Made by a program: the position numbers and the translations under genes. 64,000 nucleotides of DNA from Epithemia pelagica. Its lineage: Eukaryota > Bacillariophyta > Bacillariophyceae > Surirellales > Surirellaceae. The stretch spans positions 2,790,001-2,854,000 of the forward strand of contig OX337233.1 in NCBI GenBank assembly GCA_946965045.2, given 5' to 3'. Shown here in pieces: positions 1 through 8,994 of the stretch; within the stretch, counting starts at the first letter, position 1; each line of letters begins with the position of its first letter. The notes beneath the pieces were generated by a model. It made no database searches. It was not told the origin of the DNA and saw nothing but the letters and a program-made list of their open reading frames with translations.

Positions 1-1448
1 CGACTCGCGAGTTGAGCGACCTTTCGAGCTCCTGCCATGAGCATGTCCATTACAGAAGGAGCACAGCTGGTGCTTTTATCTTTTTCCACAAATGATTTTT
101 GACTCTGTGTTACCGTTCTTTGAGTCGCATTGCTGTTGATGCTGATGGGTTTCTGTTGATAAGGATTGACTTGAGAGAGCCTTTTTGCGTGTGATACCGA
201 CGTAGAATTACTGTCATTTTCGTCCTGAATACAATCGTCTTCCTCTTCTTCCAGCCTTGCTTTGATGTCATTTGCTGAAATGCCATTTTGTTTAGAGCAT
301 CGCTTCACATGATTCACCCGCCCCTTCCACGTTCTGATATGTACCAACGAAGATCCGCACGTAGGGCAAACCTCTAACTTTGCGTTTTCACCTTGATTCC
401 CCATAGCTTTCGATACCAAAGGCTCTCCTTTCAACACAATGGTACGTTCGGGAGAAGGACTCGTACCTGTACATGGCTCACCAGGAGCACCACTGTGCAG
501 TCTTTCGTTTTCATCCGTATCCAGCTCAATAATGACGTTACTTCTGTCTCCGTTTGCAAAGTCATGGTTTGTTGCTGTATAAGAAGAATCGAAAGGAGGA
601 AAGTACTTCAATCCTTTGTCCGTTTCTTTATCATGGTCCAACTCGACAATCTCCCTGTCAGGTTTGTCTCTTGGCACGAATTTGCTCGTATGGATTTTCG
701 AGTATACGTCGGGTTGATCATTTCCATTTGGCAAATGATCCGTCGGTGTCTGATCGTCCACTGGTTTCATCGTGAGACTCAAGCGACTTTTGCTTCTGGA
801 CAAAAGTTCCGACAAGGCAAGGCCCGCTTCCTCATCGTCGTCATCGCTGCTGATTGGATCGTCTTGGTCATGGACCATGAGTTGCGTACAATGAATGTCA
901 TCGCCTGCTTCACTTCCTTCCTTGTCACTGAATATTGCGTCATCCTCATTCTCAATTTCCATCATGTGTCGATCCAAAGTAGGATTATTTTCATGAGGAT
1001 TCAAGGGAGTCTTTTCCTCTGACGTTGCCCGAGAATTAGCATCGGCACTGGTGGCTGTCGGTGGATGTTCTGGCTCGCTTGTCCGAAGCGCACTTGGTTT
1101 GTTGGATGATTGTGGATCACAGAGTTTGCCATTGCTGCTCCGGTCGGAAGCACCAAATGAATTTGGATTTGATGCCGAGGACTTCTGGTATGGGTTGCTG
1201 ACATGGACTTTGACCGAGGACGATATCCTTGCTTTAACTGTTGGATTGTTCATAGTGCGAATCTGTGACGATCCTTGGGATTCATCCGATTTAGGATCGT
1301 TGTGTTCGGTCCTGTTGGCATTTGGATCGGTACTTGTTGTTGTTTGGGCCTCACGACAAGAGGCACACAAACACCAAGATGACGTCGTACTGGAACGACC
1401 GACAAACTTGGCTCCACAGTTTGTACAATGCTTGATGCATCGTGGCAT
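1..1448 (-). CDS. Zinc-finger protein, 5' part of gene (runs off left edge)
   Basis: The minus strand is open from an ATG at 1448 to the window edge, about 482 codons with no stop. The N-terminus is cysteine-rich (CIKHCTNCGAKF then CLCASC, roughly residues 4-31), suggesting a zinc ribbon. A long acidic, low-complexity middle follows. Near residue 360 there is a single finger, CPTCG...GRVNHVKRC, spaced C-x2-C-x15-H-x3-C as in UBZ4-type ubiquitin-binding fingers. The sequence after it vaguely recalls SLX4-type DNA-repair scaffolds, but I cannot confirm that. The gene is divergent from the P-loop gene at 7905. A shortened paralogue lies at 8995-9513. Coding status is well supported by the long open frame; function is not. 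Confidence 0.7.
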   Translation of the reverse strand, partial: MPRCIKHCTNCGAKFVGRSSTTSSWCLCASCREAQTTTSTDPNANRTEHNDPKSDESQGSSQIRTMNNPTVKARISSSVKVHVSNPYQKSSASNPNSFGASDRSSNGKLCDPQSSNKPSALRTSEPEHPPTATSADANSRATSEEKTPLNPHENNPTLDRHMMEIENEDDAIFSDKEGSEAGDDIHCTQLMVHDQDDPISSDDDDEEAGLALSELLSRSKSRLSLTMKPVDDQTPTDHLPNGNDQPDVYSKIHTSKFVPRDKPDREIVELDHDKETDKGLKYFPPFDSSYTATNHDFANGDRSNVIIELDTDENERLHSGAPGEPCTGTSPSPERTIVLKGEPLVSKAMGNQGENAKLEVCPTCGSSLVHIRTWKGRVNHVKRCSKQNGISANDIKARLEEEEDDCIQDENDSNSTSVSHAKRLSQVNPYQQKPISINSNATQRTVTQSQKSFVEKDKSTSCAPSVMDMLMAGARKVAQLAS

Positions 1449-1801
1449 TTCGTCGTCTGGAGAGCCGCGCTACTTTGTCGAGAACGATTCCTCGTTCTCT
1501 CCGCAATGTCGCCAATGATGCAGAGGTGTGTTGCTCCTGTCTCGATACTGGACAACCAAACTGGAACACAATGACACACCAGAAAATTCCTCCTTCACAC
1601 TACTCGAGAAGGTACAATTGCAATGGCATTCTTTCAAATGGGTGTCTTGCCCCTTCGTACCCTTGCATTAAAAAGTCGAGAAACCCAGAAAAGAGCGCCA
1701 TCGTGGCGAGAACGGCGAAACCGGCAAATTTTCCGCGACTGATATTGGCATCAAATTTTTGCGGAGCTTGTACGGAGAGACAGACGACATATTGTAGTTC
1801 C
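1449..1801. promoter_or_regulatory. Divergent intergenic promoter region, now split by a retrotransposon
   Basis: No credible gene is visible. This stretch plus 7868-7904 formed an ancestral spacer of about 390 bp between the minus-strand zinc-finger gene and the plus-strand P-loop gene. The part from about 1500 to 1766 is similar to 9450-9705, so the paralogous duplication includes upstream sequence. No TATA box or defined operator can be assigned. Confidence 0.4.
1797..1801. repeat. Target site duplication GTTCC, left
   Basis: GTTCC directly precedes the left LTR and recurs directly after the right LTR at 7863-7867. A 5-bp duplication is typical of copia-type integration. Confidence 0.95.
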
Positions 1802-2034
1802 TGTTGAAACCAGTCAACCGATCGTGCTGTACAGGCAACAAAAGGAAACCAATTTACTTCTATTTTAAAAAGAATGAGCGTTTTGTTGCGCCTCCTCAGG
1901 TTTGGAATGACTGTGCCTCTTACGTGGTTGCACCACTTGCCAATCGGCTTCCTTTGGGTTCGTCATCCACTGTACTCTCTTGGGAGTCGCGGTTTGGTCC
2001 TGTGTTTCCTTTGGCGTGCTATCTTGTCTCAACA
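1802..2034 (-). repeat. 3' LTR of the copia element
   Basis: 233 bp, matching 7630-7862 except for G at 1924 against A at 7752. The polyprotein's stop codon (1865) lies inside this repeat, so about the last 56 residues of the polyprotein are LTR-encoded. Confidence 0.97.
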
Positions 2035-5000
2035 CACTCCTTCGCGAGGAATGATAGATATCAGTGCTCGGGATATTCATGATAAGATCACGGAACTTGT
2101 AGAACAAGTTACCTTGAAGCGGTTTCGTATGGAAATCGGCGATCATTTCTTCCGTGGGACAATGTTCGATCGTCAGTTCCTTGTTATCGACTCGATCTTT
2201 AATGAAGAAATATCGAATGTCGATATGTTTGGTACGTTTGCTGCTGGAGGCTCGTCTGTTCTTCTCCAACAGCATTGCACTCATGTTATCTTGGAATAAT
2301 TTCATCTCCTTGACTTGATATCCTTGTGCGATCAGGAATTGCCGACACCAGAGCATATTTGGCATGGCATCATGGACACCGATGAGCTCGCTCTCGGTGG
2401 AACTACGAGCTACCAGCTTCTGTTTTGATGAGATGCTCATAGCAGCTCCTTTTCCCATCATCATTACGCCCCCGGTATGCCCACGCATGTTAGGATGGAC
2501 GGCGTAGGATGCGTCCACCCACCATCGAAGAATCCCGGTCCCATCACAATTTAACCGAAGAAGCAAGTCGGGTGTTGTTTGGAGGTATTTCATCACACGC
2601 GACAACTTACGCCAATCATCCTTGGTTGGTTCTTTCACTCGTGTACTAAGGAAAGCCACGGCCGCTCGGATGTCAGGTCGCCCACGTTGGGCAATATACA
2701 TCAGCCTCATGGTGAAACTGTGAAACTGGTCTGCTTGGTCGCTATCCAACTGCTTGGCTCCATCTTGCAGATGGAAAAGATGGGAGGCTGCTGGGGTTTG
2801 TGCCACCCCTTTGAACTCCTTTGGTACATCATCGATGATACTCTGTATGGCGGTCCTCATGTCAACAATCAACTGCCCTGGTTCACTATAATCAAGGTAC
2901 ATGCCCAAATAGTCATGGCGTTTCCCTCTTGAGATCGAAAGTTCCCCTTGTTGACCGAATGTGGCTTGAATTTGTTCTATGATGCTGCTGACCACGCTTT
3001 CTTCCTTGTGTGATATTTTGAGGTCGTCAATGTGCCATGTGATGGTGCATTGCGACCCATTGATTGTTTTGTTAGCAACACAACTGTCATATGGGTTCAC
3101 AATGAAACCCCATTCCTTGATGACGGCAGTTAACTTTTCCCAAAACAGTCTTGCCGCTCGCAGGGTGCCGTACAGGGCACGAAGCAATTCAACGTAGATG
3201 ACGGGTTCGCCTTTCTCGACCACAACGAATGGTCGGTACATTTTCTCATCAATTTCAAGCAACAATTCAACCATTAGCCCGGTGATCCTCATGTGCACCC
3301 CAGGGTCCATCATGGCCTGCATAAAGGCCCCTGGAATATCCACTACTGCCACTGCCCTTCGTTCCATTGCATCAATGATTGCACTTAGGAAGACGGCCTC
3401 TGTTGCGACTGTGGGGGAAGATGCATGTTCTTTGTTTATGTATTCGCGTTGTTTACGGCCATCTGCGCAGCCTCGTCCTTTAATTTTGCCGGTTCTTTTT
3501 CTCTTCAAGAACATCAAGTATCCAAGCGCTTGTCGGATTTGTTGTTTGGTCAATGAGCTTTTCATGATGGCTCGCATTACTTCTCGGTCATGCAGCTGCA
3601 GGACTTCCTTTTTTACCGCGGCCACGCCTGCATCACCAAACAATCGCACTCCTTGTTTCATCCCCATTTGGGGCGTTGACACGTCTTGTGCCACTTCGGC
3701 AGTAACATAAATGTCATTGTTGTATCGATGGGCATAGTTCCGTTCTCGATTCGTCCGTAGATTATATCTAGGATGAATGGGTGCTGCCACAGCATCACCG
3801 CCGCCGCCAACAATCCCACCGCCAACACCATGGATGTTGGGTTGTTGCATGGGGGGTTGCTCGGGTTGTGGGCCCACTCCTTGATTTGGCACGGGTTCCA
3901 CTCCTTGATTTGCCTCCACTCCTTGATTTTCCTCGATTAGTTCTTGATCTGCAACAGCCTGCTCCACATAGTCAGCATGTAGTTGTTCCTCATGAGCATC
4001 AATGTCGATTCCTTCCTGTACTCCATCATCGTTTCCACCTCCTTCTACGACTCCATCCACTGGACCATTAAGATCCAAACCAAGGCCCACGTTATCTCCA
4101 TCCTCGGGACCATCCTCGGGACCATCCAACCCCTGATCCTCTCCTATCTCTTGATCATTAAGATCGTAGTCGTTCTCATTTCCCATCGCTGCCACTTCTT
4201 CCATGACCAACTCCTCCACCGGGTCCTCATTCACCGTCGCCAACTCATTATCGACGATATCTTCATCATACCTCAATACATCATCCTCGTCGTCCACATC
4301 ATACTCATAATCTTCATCATTTCCTTCGTCAAAATCATCGTATTCCAAAGCCAAGATGCGGTTATCCCTATCCCCAAAAGCAAGATTCGGATATGCCTCC
4401 TGGGCAACAGCCAATTGGTGCACTCGCTGGAGGGCAATATCAGGCATAGGAACAATCGTGGCATGGTTCCGATTGATGACACGACCGGATAACAAGTTCA
4501 AGAAATAATGGCCACCCTGTTGGTTGCCAGTTGGGCAAAGGGCCAGTGCTCCCTGGGTTCTTGGCTCCATGGAATTGTCGTGTGGCTCATGGGTCTGGAC
4601 ATATTGTCCAAACTCATACTTGCAGTGACGGTTATAATCCAGTTGTTGGCCGGTGACGAGGGTCTTTGGGCTCTGCTCGTCCGATATTCCATTGACAGCT
4701 GGGAAGGCATTCAGCCAATATACGGCGGCTTTTGCCATTTCAACCACCAACACTTTTGGCATGTGTTTAAATGGGAGCGTATTATACATGCACCTCATTC
4801 TTTCCTTTATGGTGCGAATGTACCGTTCGATGTCGCCGACATGTTCATCTTGGGATGTCGGGTTCAGGCTCATGCCAATCCCATGGAGAAATTCATTCAT
4901 GGGGTCATTATCAAATGCCCCGTCGGCGAGAAGAATTCGAGGGCGCAAGTTGCCACGACGATAGATCGATGCTACTTGTTTGATTGCCGTGAAAAGTGTT

Positions 5001-6925
5001 GGTCCATTGAGTGCCTTCAATGCAGTAATAGTCCTGAACTTGATGAAGCGAGAGATCGTCGCTAGGAATGGGATCCCGTTGACATGAAGTACGTCCATGC
5101 AAAGGACAACATCGTGATATTTCTTTGGGATTGGGACATCGATCATGAGAGAAGCGTCAACTTGCATGGGACGCTTTCGAACCGTCTTGCCTTTCAAGGT
5201 ACCTATGTCGGGTCCCAGCATCTTTGCGGCTAATTTGACATCCTTGCTAGTGAAAGGACAATTGGGTAGCAACCGCTTGTCCAGGATTGAGCAGAATTCT
5301 CTGTCACTTGGTCGACCTTTTTTAATCTGCAATGATCTAACTCCTTGTGCTCTAGCGACGTCATTTGCTGTGTACTTAGCTTTATTTGTAGCTACCGTAG
5401 TGACCAGTCCAAATTCAGTCGCGGCAGATCGGGAGGACCAATCAGAGTAATAGAGACCTTGGGGACTTGCGTGGAATATGTCAATGATTGCGCCTGTGCG
5501 GGATCGAACATGAAATTCATCGTTGTTGGCTTGGTATGAGATGCTGTACTGTTGCTTTACTTGATGGAATGATAGTATGTTGACCCAGCCGCTCTCATAG
5601 AACCATACGGCTCCATAATCTCGGACTTGGGCTGTTTGTGATGTGGTAATTGTTCCACCATGCCCCTTGATTCTCATGGTTTCTTGGCTAGGCTTCGGTG
5701 GACTGACGAGTAATGATGTGTTGGAAAAGATGTGAATGGTGGCCTGGTTATCCAGGAGGACCCATGTTGGTGGAATGTTATTCTGTGAAAGCGTGGCAAT
5801 AGAAAGACAAAGTGAGTCTGAGGCAGTTTCAGATACACAACAATCAGCGGAGTTCGAACCTCGGTTGGTATCACTATTCTGTGACTCGTTGGCTGTTTCG
5901 CCTGCAGTTGGATAAGCAAGACCTGTATTGTCTGAGCCTTGCGCTTGAGAGCCACCGTTTGATCCATTCTGGTTATTGTTGTTGTTACTGTTCAGCTCAC
6001 GACGCCCCATGCGTGCATCGATAATAGCACGGGCATCAGCAAGATTTGATGGGTAGATGATGTGCCCATCCAAAAAGTTGTTGTGTAGATGCACTTCGTA
6101 GTCTTTTTGGCCGCAAGCACGAATAAATCGATTCGCTATCATGCGATCCTGCGCTTCCTCGTTATCAGCCATAGACGGTGCACCTGGTCCGCCATTCTTT
6201 GCGGCAATTTCTTGGACATATGCCTGATTGAAGAGGAGAATTCCTATCTCATTGATTACCTTGACCTTCGCCCGAAATGCCTCATAGAAACTATGGACAG
6301 ACTGTCCGGGGTGTCGTTTCATCCCATAGAAGTCGGCACGGATCTTGTCCATGGCCATTCCAGTGTAGACCCTGTCGCTATCGAAAGTAAACATAGTAGC
6401 CTTGATCAACTTCAACAACTTGATGCCGTCTCGATGAGCTTGTATGGAAGGGAAGGAACTATGGGCCTTGAGCTTATCCTTCATTAGGTCCGTTGACTGA
6501 CCAAGAAGAACACTATAGAGTGATGAGCGGAATCCTTCAGTAGCCACGCGCTTCTCGTCAATTGCTTTGTACTGAAACTCCCATTCTTTTATTTCAATAG
6601 GACTAGCAGTGTCGGATGGACGTGGTGGACGAGGAGGTGTAGGCAAAGATAGATTTTCAACGGCACGCTGGAAGTCCATGTTGTACTTCGGGAACTTGAT
6701 GCCGATATATCCAATCAGCAGTTCCACGTTCCGAATGTATTTTTTGGCTTGGGCGTCTTGTGTATAATCAAACACACATCCCTTTAACAAGGGTTCCTGA
6801 CCTTCAAACTTGCTTTGGCCATTGTTGTTTCTACCTCCACGTCCTCCCCCACGACCTCGACCACGGTTATTGCCTCGTCCTCCTCTGCCACCACCGGAAT
6901 CAACATTGTCTGGTGACTGACTCAT
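1865..6925 (-). CDS. Copia gag-pol polyprotein (gag, protease, integrase, RT, RNase H)
   Basis: A 1,686-aa uninterrupted polyprotein. The N-terminus is an RGG/RG-rich stretch (residues about 10-35) ahead of a gag-like helical region; no CCHC zinc knuckle is seen. A protease-like site near residue 393 reads LLDNQAT where most copia elements have D-S/T-G. The integrase acidic residues appear near 610 (MDVLHV), 667 (ADGAFD) and 697 (GDIERY). A very acidic linker follows (about 860-1000). The RT (about 1150-1400) has WHIDDLKISH in place of the usual YVDD. RNase H follows, with VDASYAVH near 1471, TESEL near 1510 and QDN. The ATG overlaps the stop of the upstream frame (ATGA). Gag-pol as one frame and this domain order are standard for Ty1/copia. 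Confidence 0.95.
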   Translation of the reverse strand: MSQSPDNVDSGGGRGGRGNNRGRGRGGGRGGRNNNGQSKFEGQEPLLKGCVFDYTQDAQAKKYIRNVELLIGYIGIKFPKYNMDFQRAVENLSLPTPPRPPRPSDTASPIEIKEWEFQYKAIDEKRVATEGFRSSLYSVLLGQSTDLMKDKLKAHSSFPSIQAHRDGIKLLKLIKATMFTFDSDRVYTGMAMDKIRADFYGMKRHPGQSVHSFYEAFRAKVKVINEIGILLFNQAYVQEIAAKNGGPGAPSMADNEEAQDRMIANRFIRACGQKDYEVHLHNNFLDGHIIYPSNLADARAIIDARMGRRELNSNNNNNQNGSNGGSQAQGSDNTGLAYPTAGETANESQNSDTNRGSNSADCCVSETASDSLCLSIATLSQNNIPPTWVLLDNQATIHIFSNTSLLVSPPKPSQETMRIKGHGGTITTSQTAQVRDYGAVWFYESGWVNILSFHQVKQQYSISYQANNDEFHVRSRTGAIIDIFHASPQGLYYSDWSSRSAATEFGLVTTVATNKAKYTANDVARAQGVRSLQIKKGRPSDREFCSILDKRLLPNCPFTSKDVKLAAKMLGPDIGTLKGKTVRKRPMQVDASLMIDVPIPKKYHDVVLCMDVLHVNGIPFLATISRFIKFRTITALKALNGPTLFTAIKQVASIYRRGNLRPRILLADGAFDNDPMNEFLHGIGMSLNPTSQDEHVGDIERYIRTIKERMRCMYNTLPFKHMPKVLVVEMAKAAVYWLNAFPAVNGISDEQSPKTLVTGQQLDYNRHCKYEFGQYVQTHEPHDNSMEPRTQGALALCPTGNQQGGHYFLNLLSGRVINRNHATIVPMPDIALQRVHQLAVAQEAYPNLAFGDRDNRILALEYDDFDEGNDEDYEYDVDDEDDVLRYDEDIVDNELATVNEDPVEELVMEEVAAMGNENDYDLNDQEIGEDQGLDGPEDGPEDGDNVGLGLDLNGPVDGVVEGGGNDDGVQEGIDIDAHEEQLHADYVEQAVADQELIEENQGVEANQGVEPVPNQGVGPQPEQPPMQQPNIHGVGGGIVGGGGDAVAAPIHPRYNLRTNRERNYAHRYNNDIYVTAEVAQDVSTPQMGMKQGVRLFGDAGVAAVKKEVLQLHDREVMRAIMKSSLTKQQIRQALGYLMFLKRKRTGKIKGRGCADGRKQREYINKEHASSPTVATEAVFLSAIIDAMERRAVAVVDIPGAFMQAMMDPGVHMRITGLMVELLLEIDEKMYRPFVVVEKGEPVIYVELLRALYGTLRAARLFWEKLTAVIKEWGFIVNPYDSCVANKTINGSQCTITWHIDDLKISHKEESVVSSIIEQIQATFGQQGELSISRGKRHDYLGMYLDYSEPGQLIVDMRTAIQSIIDDVPKEFKGVAQTPAASHLFHLQDGAKQLDSDQADQFHSFTMRLMYIAQRGRPDIRAAVAFLSTRVKEPTKDDWRKLSRVMKYLQTTPDLLLRLNCDGTGILRWWVDASYAVHPNMRGHTGGVMMMGKGAAMSISSKQKLVARSSTESELIGVHDAMPNMLWCRQFLIAQGYQVKEMKLFQDNMSAMLLEKNRRASSSKRTKHIDIRYFFIKDRVDNKELTIEHCPTEEMIADFHTKPLQGNLFYKFRDLIMNIPSTDIYHSSRRSVLRQDSTPKETQDQTATPKRVQWMTNPKEADWQVVQPRKRHSHSKPEEAQQNAHSF

Positions 6926-7581
6926 TCTTGTAGGGTGATGAGATTGACGGGCTTTCGCTTAAATTCTTCGTTGCGTCTGGTGATAGGGTTCCAGACTTGG
7001 ATCCACGTGTAGGTATCAGTGTGTCTAAGCACTGTTCCTGTTGCGTTATGCAAAGGGTGTCGATGGCGTGCGAGACGAACAGGGGTTTCCACTCGGACTC
7101 GTGCTCCAATAGGTGGAAAGATAATGCCTTGTTGATTCTCAACGGCTCGGGCTTGCACTTGTATGGCTCTTGGTTCGTTCACTATCTCGAGATTTCGTGG
7201 GTCTTCGATCACAACTTGAGGTTCTTCAACCGTTTCCAGTTCCACAACTTGAGGGTTCTCTTCGCCCTGTGCTTGTGTTTCTTCTGCCTCTTGTGCAATC
7301 CGATATACCCTACCGTGATCGGCTTCTCGTTGGTTACGGTGTTCTTGGAGGGCCCGTTGATGTCGCTCGTGTTCTTCACCTTGTGCTCGTCGATATCGTT
7401 GCTCCAGTTCTGCTGTATCGGCCCAATACTGCCGGTCAATAGCTCTGAGTCTGGTTTCGTGATCTTCGTTGAGTCGGCTGGCTTGCCCTTCGTGTTGAAG
7501 GTTCAACCGCACGAACTCACGGATTAACAAGAATACAGGCGTTTCGTCAGTAGGTAGGGAGTTTTGATTTCGATCCGACAT
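6922..7581 (-). CDS. Additional upstream retrotransposon ORF (coiled coil plus SH3-like C-terminus)
   Basis: A 219-aa frame between the 5' LTR and gag-pol, starting at ATG 7581. Residues about 40-120 are rich in E, R, Q and H with heptad-like spacing (ERRYRRAQGEEHERHQRAL region), suggesting a coiled coil. The last 65 residues (GARVRVETPVRL...GTVLRHTDTYTWIQVWN...KRKPVNLITL) look like a small KOW/SH3-like barrel. Its TGA overlaps the gag-pol ATG as ATGA, an arrangement that allows reinitiation. It is not part of the standard copia protein set; an accessory or gag-related role is my inference. Confidence 0.7.
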   Translation of the reverse strand: MSDRNQNSLPTDETPVFLLIREFVRLNLQHEGQASRLNEDHETRLRAIDRQYWADTAELEQRYRRAQGEEHERHQRALQEHRNQREADHGRVYRIAQEAEETQAQGEENPQVVELETVEEPQVVIEDPRNLEIVNEPRAIQVQARAVENQQGIIFPPIGARVRVETPVRLARHRHPLHNATGTVLRHTDTYTWIQVWNPITRRNEEFKRKPVNLITLQE

Positions 7582-7629
7582 GCACTCAGGCTTTGAGGTG
7601 AACAACAGTGTTATGTTCTTTTTAAAATA

Positions 7630-7862
7630 TGTTGAAACCAGTCAACCGATCGTGCTGTACAGGCAACAAAAGGAAACCAATTTACTTCTATTTTAAAAAG
7701 AATGAGCGTTTTGTTGCGCCTCCTCAGGTTTGGAATGACTGTGCCTCTTACATGGTTGCACCACTTGCCAATCGGCTTCCTTTGGGTTCGTCATCCACTG
7801 TACTCTCTTGGGAGTCGCGGTTTGGTCCTGTGTTTCCTTTGGCGTGCTATCTTGTCTCAACA
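7630..7862 (-). repeat. 5' LTR of the copia element
   Basis: Partner of 1802-2034. For minus-strand transcription this is the promoter LTR. Its plus strand is also open throughout and continues in frame into the downstream P-loop gene, starting at an ATG at 7629 that straddles the LTR boundary. Confidence 0.97.
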
Positions 7863-7867
7863 GTTCC
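7863..7867. repeat. Target site duplication GTTCC, right
   Basis: Direct copy of 1797-1801, immediately outside the LTR and 37 bp before the P-loop gene's ATG. Confidence 0.95.
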
Positions 7868-7904
7868 GGGTGTTCCTGGTCGAACACAAAAGAGAACTAT
7901 CACC

Positions 7905-8885
7905 ATGGTTGATAGAAAAAAACCGAGTGCGCTTGATGTTTGTACCCTGTTTGCGTGGCGAAAGGCATCACGTCATGTGTTTAGCGAATACGTCCGAGAT
8001 CTAGCATCGCATCGTTCTATTGTGAACGGAGGTCTTGCCGAGATGATGTCCCAGACGGTAAATTCACCGGCGGTCTACGCCATTGCGAAGGCCTACGAAG
8101 AACGTCAGAGAGGTTGTTTTGTTGTTTATGCTCCAGCAAATACAGGTAAGACTGTAGCTGGTGTTACGCTGCTGAGGAAGCTTCTCTCCAAAATGAAGGG
8201 TAAAACTCCAAACGGACTGATGATATGCGGAGAAAGAGACGCGAACGAGACCTACGAGCAGTACTTACGAAGAAGTTTGGACGCTCCACATGACTGTCCC
8301 GATTTTTTACACCGATTTCTCTTGGCCATTGGAAACAACGTTAGTGATGAAGGAAGTAGTCATGAACGATGGGGATTCTTCAAGCGTTTTGCGAATCAAG
8401 TTAACCACAGTCCAGACCTGGTTGGCCACGGAGATGGCTCGTCTAGTTCGCCTGTAGTTATCATCGATGACTTCAACGCTCTTGACAGTGATGACAAGGA
8501 CTTGGATTTCATTCGAAAGCTCATGTTTCAAGCTTGGAATTTGAAGGTCGTTGTGTTCATCTTGACGCAGCGACTTTATATCGCCAATACGTTGTCCCGA
8601 ATCAATGGATGGGAAAAAATCTTACCACTACCGCTGGCGCACAACACCGACACTAGTAAACTCCCCCGTGACGCTGACGCTGACAGATATCCGGATCCCG
8701 AATGGAACAACCTCTCTTGGTCAATTAAACAATTGAAGTCACTAGTCCAGAGCGAGTTTCCCACATTGGATGACATGCAGTTGTCTTTTCTGAATGAACA
8801 CATGAAACCCACGGATGCATTGGTGAGAGCAAATGCCTTAACCTGCGCGAAGATAATCTCCGAAAGTGATGATTATATTGAGTAG
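7905..8885 (+). CDS. P-loop NTPase of unknown role
   Basis: A 326-aa protein starting at an ATG in strong context (caccATGg). The Walker A-like loop is APANTGKT (residues about 81-88) and the Walker B-like strand is VVIIDDFN (about 184-191), followed by VVVFILTQR, a possible sensor-like strand. That order fits a STAND/AAA-like ATPase core. I see no DNA-binding, protease or membrane segment. The frame stays open upstream through the adjacent LTR to an ATG at 7629, giving a possible 418-aa chimera. The native start is preferred because it lies outside the transposon. Function is not recognised. Confidence 0.75.
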   Translation: MVDRKKPSALDVCTLFAWRKASRHVFSEYVRDLASHRSIVNGGLAEMMSQTVNSPAVYAIAKAYEERQRGCFVVYAPANTGKTVAGVTLLRKLLSKMKGKTPNGLMICGERDANETYEQYLRRSLDAPHDCPDFLHRFLLAIGNNVSDEGSSHERWGFFKRFANQVNHSPDLVGHGDGSSSSPVVIIDDFNALDSDDKDLDFIRKLMFQAWNLKVVVFILTQRLYIANTLSRINGWEKILPLPLAHNTDTSKLPRDADADRYPDPEWNNLSWSIKQLKSLVQSEFPTLDDMQLSFLNEHMKPTDALVRANALTCAKIISESDDYIE

Positions 8886-8994
8886 TCCGGAGAAGTTGCG
8901 TACTGTTGTGGATCCATCTCCTTTTTGATTGTTTCTATTTTAATAGAATCCAGTTTTGAAAGTAGCCACCCATCCTGTTTCGGCATCCCGCTGT

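Larger units (their letters stand above)
1802..7862 (-). mobile_element. Complete Ty1/copia (CoDi-type) LTR retrotransposon
   Basis: Two direct 233-bp repeats, each starting TGTTGAAACC and ending GTCTCAACA on the plus strand, bound 5.6 kb of internal sequence and are flanked by GTTCC on both sides. The element is oriented on the minus strand, so its 5' LTR is 7630-7862. It carries two open frames: a 219-aa protein, then a 1,686-aa gag-pol polyprotein in the copia order protease, integrase, reverse transcriptase, RNase H. Nothing is interrupted and the LTRs differ at one base, so insertion is recent and the copy may be competent. A purine-rich tract lies next to the 3' LTR (plus 2035-2050). 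The sequence after the 5' LTR is A-rich and does not begin with the usual TGG tRNA-primer match, so the primer is unclear. Confidence 0.97.

Noticed and set aside
393-1022. 209-codon plus-strand frame
   Set aside because: It lies opposite a much longer minus-strand frame with clear zinc-finger and acidic composition, begins in the middle of that gene and shows no protein features.
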